Positions 59,153-64,000 of a stretch of 64,000 nucleotides of DNA are shown here, piece after piece. Source of the DNA: Enterococcus pallens ATCC BAA-351. GTDB taxonomy: Bacteria > Bacillota > Bacilli > Lactobacillales > Enterococcaceae. A model generated the notes under the pieces. The model was not told where the DNA came from. It saw nothing but the letters and a program-made list of their open reading frames with translations, and did not search any database. The position numbers were made by a program, and so were the translations under genes. The number at the start of each line of letters is the position of its first letter. The stretch's first letter is position 1. Location of the stretch: positions 434,001 to 498,000 of the forward strand of contig NZ_ASWD01000001.1 in assembly GCF_000407485.1 (NCBI RefSeq), given 5' to 3'.

Positions 59153-60601
59153 ATGGACGCATTTTTAACAAATTTTAATTCTATAATTTGGGGAGCACCA
59201 ATGATTTTCTTGATTCTGGGAATTGGCGTGGTGCTGACTGTTGGTTGTCGAGGCATCCAAATTCGCCGTTTGCCATTGGCTTTGAAGTATATGGTAAAAA
59301 ATGAGGAAGGTGGTCAGGGTGATGTAACAAGCTTCCAAGCCTTATGTACTGCCCTCTCTGCAACAATCGGTACTGGTAATATTGTTGGGGTAGCTACCGC
59401 AATTGTAGCTGGGGGCCCTGGAGCTTTATTCTGGTTAGAATTAGCTGGACTATTAGGGATGGCTACCAAATATGCTGAGGGCTTGTTGGCGGTAAAATAT
59501 CGTACCTTTGACGATAACGGTAATGCGCTAGGAGGACCATTTTACTACATCGAAAATGGCTTAGGAAAAAACTGGCGCTGGCTGGCTAAGATGTTCGCCT
59601 TCTTTGGTGCCATTGCAGGCTTGATTGGTATCGGAACGATTACACAAATCAACGGCATCACTTCAGCTGCGGAAACATTCTTTGATCCCAATCGACTAAA
59701 TACAATTAGTTTGTTTGGCAATGACTACACGTGGGCAACTATTATCTCAGGGTTCGTGGTAACTATTCTAGTCGCAATCGTGTTAATTGGTGGGGTGCAG
59801 CGGATCGCCCGTGTATCTGAAATTATTGTTCCATTAATGATTGTTATCTACGTTGGCCTTTGCTTATTTATGATTATTTTGAATATCGGCAAGCTACCAG
59901 CTGTGATTGTCGAAATTGTTCAAAGCGCCTTTGGTTTGCGGGCTGTTTCTGGTGGTGCCCTAGGAGCCATGATGATTGCCATGCAAAAAGGAATTGCCCG
60001 AGGAATTTTCTCTAACGAATCTGGTTTAGGTAGTGCACCAATTGCTGCGGCAGCTGCTCAATCAAAAGAACCTGTCCGTCAAGGTTTAGTATCAATGACG
60101 GGAACTTTCATTGACACAATTATCGTTTGTAATATGACTGGAATGGCAATTATTCTTACTGGTGCTTGGCAAACCGGCTTGGAAGGTTCGGCAGTAACTA
60201 TTTATGCCTTTACTGAGGCTTTGCCAATTTCACAAACGATCGCTTCATTATTATTAATGATTTGTTTAGCCTTCTTTGCTTTTACTACGATTCTAGGCTG
60301 GAACTATTATTCAGAGCGCTGCTTAAGTTATCTGACCAACGGAAACACGAAGTTTTCTTCTGCTTTCCGAATCGTTTACATTGCAGCCGTATTTATCGGT
60401 CCTTACTTAACAGTCACTGCTGTTTGGACGATTGCCGATATTTTTAACGGATTAATGGCCTTTCCAAATATCATCGCCTTGATTCTTTTGAGTCCTGTGG
60501 TGTTTAAGGAAACCAAATCTTACTTCCTGCGCTTAGGACAATCCGCGGACGGCGAACTTCCATCCATGCCGTTATCTGGTGCTTCCATAGACGAGGAATA
60601 A
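59153..60601 (+). CDS. AGCS-family alanine/glycine:cation symporter
   Basis: This 482-residue transporter has about 10-11 membrane segments and the AGCS signature FQALCTALSATIGTGNIVGVA. It imports alanine or glycine with sodium. ATG 59153 follows AGGAGGGG; the longer frame from 59006 crosses the promoter region. It is a single gene. Confidence 0.92.
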   Translation: MDAFLTNFNSIIWGAPMIFLILGIGVVLTVGCRGIQIRRLPLALKYMVKNEEGGQGDVTSFQALCTALSATIGTGNIVGVATAIVAGGPGALFWLELAGLLGMATKYAEGLLAVKYRTFDDNGNALGGPFYYIENGLGKNWRWLAKMFAFFGAIAGLIGIGTITQINGITSAAETFFDPNRLNTISLFGNDYTWATIISGFVVTILVAIVLIGGVQRIARVSEIIVPLMIVIYVGLCLFMIILNIGKLPAVIVEIVQSAFGLRAVSGGALGAMMIAMQKGIARGIFSNESGLGSAPIAAAAAQSKEPVRQGLVSMTGTFIDTIIVCNMTGMAIILTGAWQTGLEGSAVTIYAFTEALPISQTIASLLLMICLAFFAFTTILGWNYYSERCLSYLTNGNTKFSSAFRIVYIAAVFIGPYLTVTAVWTIADIFNGLMAFPNIIALILLSPVVFKETKSYFLRLGQSADGELPSMPLSGASIDEE

Positions 60602-60754
60602 TCAACGTTAAAATCTGGAGGGGATCAATCATCCGATTGGTGCCCTCCCTATCTTTTTTACTACTCATTTTCAGTTTAATACCTAGCTTTAGAACTACAT
60701 CTTACAGCCTAAAGTAAAGTTTCATTTCACTCAAGATAATAAAGGAGGGCCGTA

Positions 60755-61657
60755 GTGAAAAAAAATTCAGGATTGATTTATGGCCTTAGCGCCTATATTT
60801 TATGGGGATTTATCCCTCTTTATTGGAAGCTGATGCCCAGCGTTGGTGCAGTGGATGTATTGTTTTATCGAATTATTTGGTCCTTGGTCTTTATGCTTAT
60901 TTATATGGCTATCACCCGAAAAATTCCGGTCTTCCTCAATGAAACAAAATCATTATTGAAAAATCGCAAAGACATCCTGGCAATTACGTCAGCTGCTATT
61001 TTTATTTCTATTAATTGGGGCGTGTTCATTTATACTGTAAATTCCGGGCATGTTCAGCAAGGCAGTTTGGGCTATTACATTAATCCGCTATTCAATGTTT
61101 TGGTAGCAGCCATTTATCTCAAGGAGCCTTTAACACGTTCAGCAAAAATTGCAACTTTTTTTGCCTTGATTGGTGTCATTCTTTTGACCCTTCAAACGGG
61201 GGAATTTCCTTGGGCTTCAATTATTTTGGCAGGTTCCTTTTGCCTGTATGGTTTAACTAAAAAGCAGCTTGATTTAAGTGCCGTAACTAGTATTACTTTG
61301 GAAACAATGATTATTACTCCGATTGGTTTGATTTATCTATTCTTCTTCTCGGAGGCTGGCTTCTTAGGATACGATACAACTACTAACCTTTTGGCTATGG
61401 GAGCAGGAATCGTCACAGCAATTCCTCTGTTGTTATTTGCCAATGCGGCCAAGCGTTTGTCTTATGTCACATTGGGCTTTTTACAGTATGTCAATCCCAC
61501 AATTATGTTGGCCTTAGCTATTTTCTTATTCCATGAACCTTATGGATTGTCCCAATTTATTGCCTTCTCCTTTATATGGTTAGGCATCCTGATTTATATT
61601 ATTGGAAATATTTTACAAACGAAACGGATAATGAAGCAACCAGCAAATGATCTTTAA
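60755..61657 (+). CDS. rarD: RarD-type EamA transporter
   Basis: This 300-residue protein has 10 transmembrane segments of the EamA/RarD family (GLSAYILWGFIPLYWKL; INWGVFIYTVNSGHVQQGSLGYYINPL). GTG 60755 is the start, with AAAGGAGG upstream. Substrate is unknown; RarD was named for chloramphenicol sensitivity in other bacteria. Confidence 0.9.
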   Translation: MKKNSGLIYGLSAYILWGFIPLYWKLMPSVGAVDVLFYRIIWSLVFMLIYMAITRKIPVFLNETKSLLKNRKDILAITSAAIFISINWGVFIYTVNSGHVQQGSLGYYINPLFNVLVAAIYLKEPLTRSAKIATFFALIGVILLTLQTGEFPWASIILAGSFCLYGLTKKQLDLSAVTSITLETMIITPIGLIYLFFFSEAGFLGYDTTTNLLAMGAGIVTAIPLLLFANAAKRLSYVTLGFLQYVNPTIMLALAIFLFHEPYGLSQFIAFSFIWLGILIYIIGNILQTKRIMKQPANDL

Positions 61658-61664
61658 AGAAAAT

Positions 61665-61707
61665 AAACCGAGCAGCTTCCTTTTCTAGCGAAGTCTGCTC
61701 GGTTTTT
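61665..61707. terminator. Terminator between rarD and the MFS efflux gene
   Basis: AAACCGAGCAG pairs with CTGCTCGGTTT, with an inner CTTC/GAAG stem, followed by TTTT. Confidence 0.88.
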
Positions 61708-61738
61708 GTTTCAGACGCTAAGAAGTTTTGTAGCAACC

Positions 61739-62959
61739 TTATGAACGGAAGCTTTTGCCAAATAATAGCCATACCGCAAGTGGTATCATTGAAATTCCCG
61801 AAGCTATCATAATATAATCAATCGAAATGACATCTGCCAATGGACCTAGCAGCAGCATTGTAGCTGGCGAAGCAATGCTGATAGCCATGGTTACTATGCT
61901 CATAACACGGCCCATATGTTCATCATCGGTTTCTGATTGAAAAAATGACACCATCGCAGTCCGTGATATTGGAACAACAAATCCGATTGCTGCCATCATT
62001 GCCAAATATAACCAAAAAACAGAGGTAATACCTAGTAGGATAAATGGTATAACCAACAATGAATAGCCTAAAGCTACAGTTTCGATTTTATTTTTAAGTC
62101 CTCCCCAGGTGCTCATAACGGATCCCCCCAGCAGCATTCCCAAGGCAAATCCAATTTCAATGGTCGATAACTGCCACAAGCCATCATGAAACTTACGAGT
62201 AATTTGCAAAGGTCCTAAATTCGATGCTGGCGTAGAAAATACGCTTCCCGCAAACCCTGCAACAATAAGTGCAATTAGAATTTTATGGGTACGCAAGTAA
62301 TTTATACCTGTTTTTATTTCCTCGAAAACATTAATTTTCTTGACTTCTGCCGATTGCAGTAATGGAACTTTCACTTTGAAAAACATTGTAGTAATGCCAA
62401 TTGCAGCTGTTACGAAATCAATCATAAGTATACCAGCCAAGGGTAAAACAGCAAGCAAAGCAGCTGCCAATGCTGGGCTTGCCAGCAGCATCACTGCCTG
62501 AATGGTTTGGTCAACTCCATTAACACGTACCAGGTGTTTTTTAGGGGTAAGCTGTGGAATAATTGATGAAATTGCTGGCGTTTGAAATCCTTGTCCAACA
62601 GAACGAATGAACGTGACTGCCAGCAGCAGGAGAATATTGTTCTCCATACGAATATTCACAAGCAGAATGATTGCCATCATCAAAGATACGACAGCTACAC
62701 AGCTGTCTGATACGATGGCAAGCTTCTTTCGATTATAGTGATCAGCAAGTGCTCCCGCAAAAGGCATGACTAAAACCATCGGTAAAAGCCCGATACAGCT
62801 CATTAATCCAATCATGGTTCCTGATTTTGTTGACAATGTTACATGCCAAATAATAGCATACTGTACCAACATCGTTCCGATCATTGAGATCGCTTGTGAG
62901 GTTAGCAGGTATGCTATGTTTCTTTTCCAATTCTTTTCATCATAAATAGCTTTTGACAT
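61739..62959 (-). CDS. MFS transporter, DHA3 (macrolide-efflux-like) type
   Basis: This 406-residue protein has 12 membrane segments. Features such as SQAISMIGTMLVQYAIIWHVTL, MPFAGALADHYNRKKL (motif A) and GFQTPAISSIIPQL fit the Mef/DHA3 group of drug exporters. ATG 62959 has AAGGGAGAG upstream; in-frame Met codons at 62980 and 63001 are less likely. It is a single gene. Efflux of a drug or signal is inferred from family only. Confidence 0.86.
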   Translation of the reverse strand: MSKAIYDEKNWKRNIAYLLTSQAISMIGTMLVQYAIIWHVTLSTKSGTMIGLMSCIGLLPMVLVMPFAGALADHYNRKKLAIVSDSCVAVVSLMMAIILLVNIRMENNILLLLAVTFIRSVGQGFQTPAISSIIPQLTPKKHLVRVNGVDQTIQAVMLLASPALAAALLAVLPLAGILMIDFVTAAIGITTMFFKVKVPLLQSAEVKKINVFEEIKTGINYLRTHKILIALIVAGFAGSVFSTPASNLGPLQITRKFHDGLWQLSTIEIGFALGMLLGGSVMSTWGGLKNKIETVALGYSLLVIPFILLGITSVFWLYLAMMAAIGFVVPISRTAMVSFFQSETDDEHMGRVMSIVTMAISIASPATMLLLGPLADVISIDYIMIASGISMIPLAVWLLFGKSFRS

Positions 62960-63122
62960 TTTTATTCTCTCCCTTTTCATATAAATGTATGTTCCTAACA
63001 ATTTATATGCCCAAAAGGGTTTTTCGGAGAATTTGTCCTAATTGCTGTTGAAATAATATCACACTATAAATTATCTGACAAGAGTAACAGTTAGACAAGA
63101 ACAACCAAATGTTGCTATTCCT

Positions 63123-63860
63123 TTATTTTTCAGTGTATTCATCTGTCTCAAACATTTCCTCTGGTACATCTTGCGAAATATTACTGATGATATAGAGCTG
63201 ATGATCCTCTTCAGGTGTATTTAGATTACTGACACCCACTCCGTAAAGCTGCGGCGTATCGTCTAAATAAAGCTTAATCACCTTTCCCTCACTGTTTTCA
63301 TATTGCAGAAAACGAAGCTCACGCTCATTTGCTAAGCGTTCTTTTCCACCATTGGTTCGCTTAAAGCCTCTCAGATCAAGATAATTCATCACTGCGACCC
63401 GATGCCAGCAACTACTCGTCAACTGCTCATCAGTAGAAAAAATAATTTCCTTATTGGGAACAGCAATTGCTTGAAAGGTTCCATCTTTGATAACTTCCTT
63501 GTGGTCAATTTTATCACTGACTTTTCCGGCAATTGATTCCAATTCATACGTTTGGTGAGCGGCTGCTGGTTGTTGAGGATCATAAACATATTTACCACGA
63601 ACATTATTCTCAACGGAAACGAACTTGTTGTATTGGTCAACCGTAAATTCTTCGTAATCAAAGCTGAACGCCTCGTTCTGATAAATCCATGCCAATAACG
63701 TTTCTGGATAATCAGCAATCAGCTGCTCCTTTTCATTTCGCTCATTGGTTTGACTGCTGGACTCTTTTTCATGCGTCATTTGAGTTGTCTTTTTTATTTG
63801 GCTACACCCACTAAGCATTACAACAATTACCACCATCATTGCCCATCTAATTTGCTTCAT
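63123..63860 (-). CDS. Hypothetical lipoprotein
   Basis: This 245-residue protein has a signal peptide and lipobox LSGC (Cys19), then a Ser/Thr/Glu-rich linker to about residue 50. The rest looks like a mixed alpha/beta domain with no motif I recognise. ATG 63860 is well placed. It is probably anchored on the outer face of the membrane. Confidence 0.75.
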   Translation of the reverse strand: MKQIRWAMMVVIVVMLSGCSQIKKTTQMTHEKESSSQTNERNEKEQLIADYPETLLAWIYQNEAFSFDYEEFTVDQYNKFVSVENNVRGKYVYDPQQPAAAHQTYELESIAGKVSDKIDHKEVIKDGTFQAIAVPNKEIIFSTDEQLTSSCWHRVAVMNYLDLRGFKRTNGGKERLANERELRFLQYENSEGKVIKLYLDDTPQLYGVGVSNLNTPEEDHQLYIISNISQDVPEEMFETDEYTEK

Positions 63861-63938
63861 TTTTTACCCCTTTTACGATCTTTTGTTAATTATACATTGC
63901 CTGTTTTAGTTTATATATAGATGACTACAGAAAAAAGC

Positions 63939-63962
63939 AAAAAAACTGATAGACACAGTTTT
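63939..63962 (-). terminator. Possible terminator of a gene beyond the right edge
   Basis: AAAACTG pairs with CAGTTTT around a 7-nt loop and runs into further T residues on the minus strand. Confidence 0.5.
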
Positions 63963-64000
63963 CCTGCTTTTCTTTGCCTAAATCAAATGATTATCTTTCA

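Overview
The window looks like chromosomal DNA of a low-to-moderate-GC lactic acid bacterium, most likely an Enterococcus or close relative. The evidence is the Lsa-type ABC-F protein, PepV, DUF3290/DUF421, an N5-(carboxyethyl)ornithine synthase homologue, strong AGGAGG ribosome binding sites and many TTG/GTG starts. I cannot name the species. I saw no rRNA, tRNA, CRISPR array or prophage. The only mobile element recognised is one IS200-type insertion sequence near 36 kb.

1-17.3 kb, purine-ring (allantoin) catabolism and peptide uptake. On the minus strand lie a TIM-barrel sugar isomerase (cut by the left edge), a glyoxylate carboligase-like ThDP enzyme, an MFS carrier, allantoinase, an NCS1 allantoin permease and a ureidoglycine-glyoxylate-type aminotransferase. 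Two regulators, IclR and PucR types, run the other way in tandem. A 17-bp dyad (TTGTTC-N5-GAACAA and variants) recurs upstream of gcl/iclR, the permease and the aminotransferase and is my best candidate for the local IclR operator. The route would be allantoin import, allantoate, ureidoglycine, then glyoxylate to tartronate semialdehyde; the allantoate amidohydrolase and oxalurate steps are not in view. An oppA-oppBCDF oligopeptide ABC transporter follows, with a small DUF3899 gene inverted between oppA and oppB.

17.3-33.1 kb, peptide and carbon metabolism. An 800-nt AT-rich spacer precedes a 344-residue protein of unknown function. Then come a membrane-anchored lipase-like hydrolase, an orphan FtsX-like protein with a lipoprotein, a PEBP protein with a Crp/Fnr regulator, a carboxyethylornithine synthase homologue, a PepV dipeptidase / OPT transporter / PqqD-like operon, pyruvate phosphate dikinase, and a neopullulanase-type GH13 enzyme.

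33.1-48.5 kb. An Lsa-like ABC-F gene sits behind a long leader with an internal terminator. It is followed by an SDR gene, the IS200 element, a PadR/DUF1700 pair with a clear operator, a DadA-like oxidase, DUF3290-DUF421, a DHFR-like protein, a HAD phosphatase and a five-gene ABC operon that contains an alkaline-phosphatase-superfamily hydrolase. Divergent from that operon are a PHP phosphoesterase and a cyclophilin with an extra N-terminal domain.

48.5-64 kb. A glycyl radical enzyme and a short activating enzyme lie beside a CocE/NonD hydrolase, an MFS carrier and an AraC regulator, all on one strand; this looks like an uncharacterised anaerobic catabolic locus. galM-galK, an AGCS amino acid symporter, RarD, a DHA3-type MFS efflux protein and a lipoprotein complete the window.

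The best candidates for undescribed biology are the glycyl radical locus, the ThDP carboligase that keeps the glutamate missing from E. coli Gcl, the PqqD-OPT-PepV operon, the ABC/phosphatase operon and the ABC-F leader.
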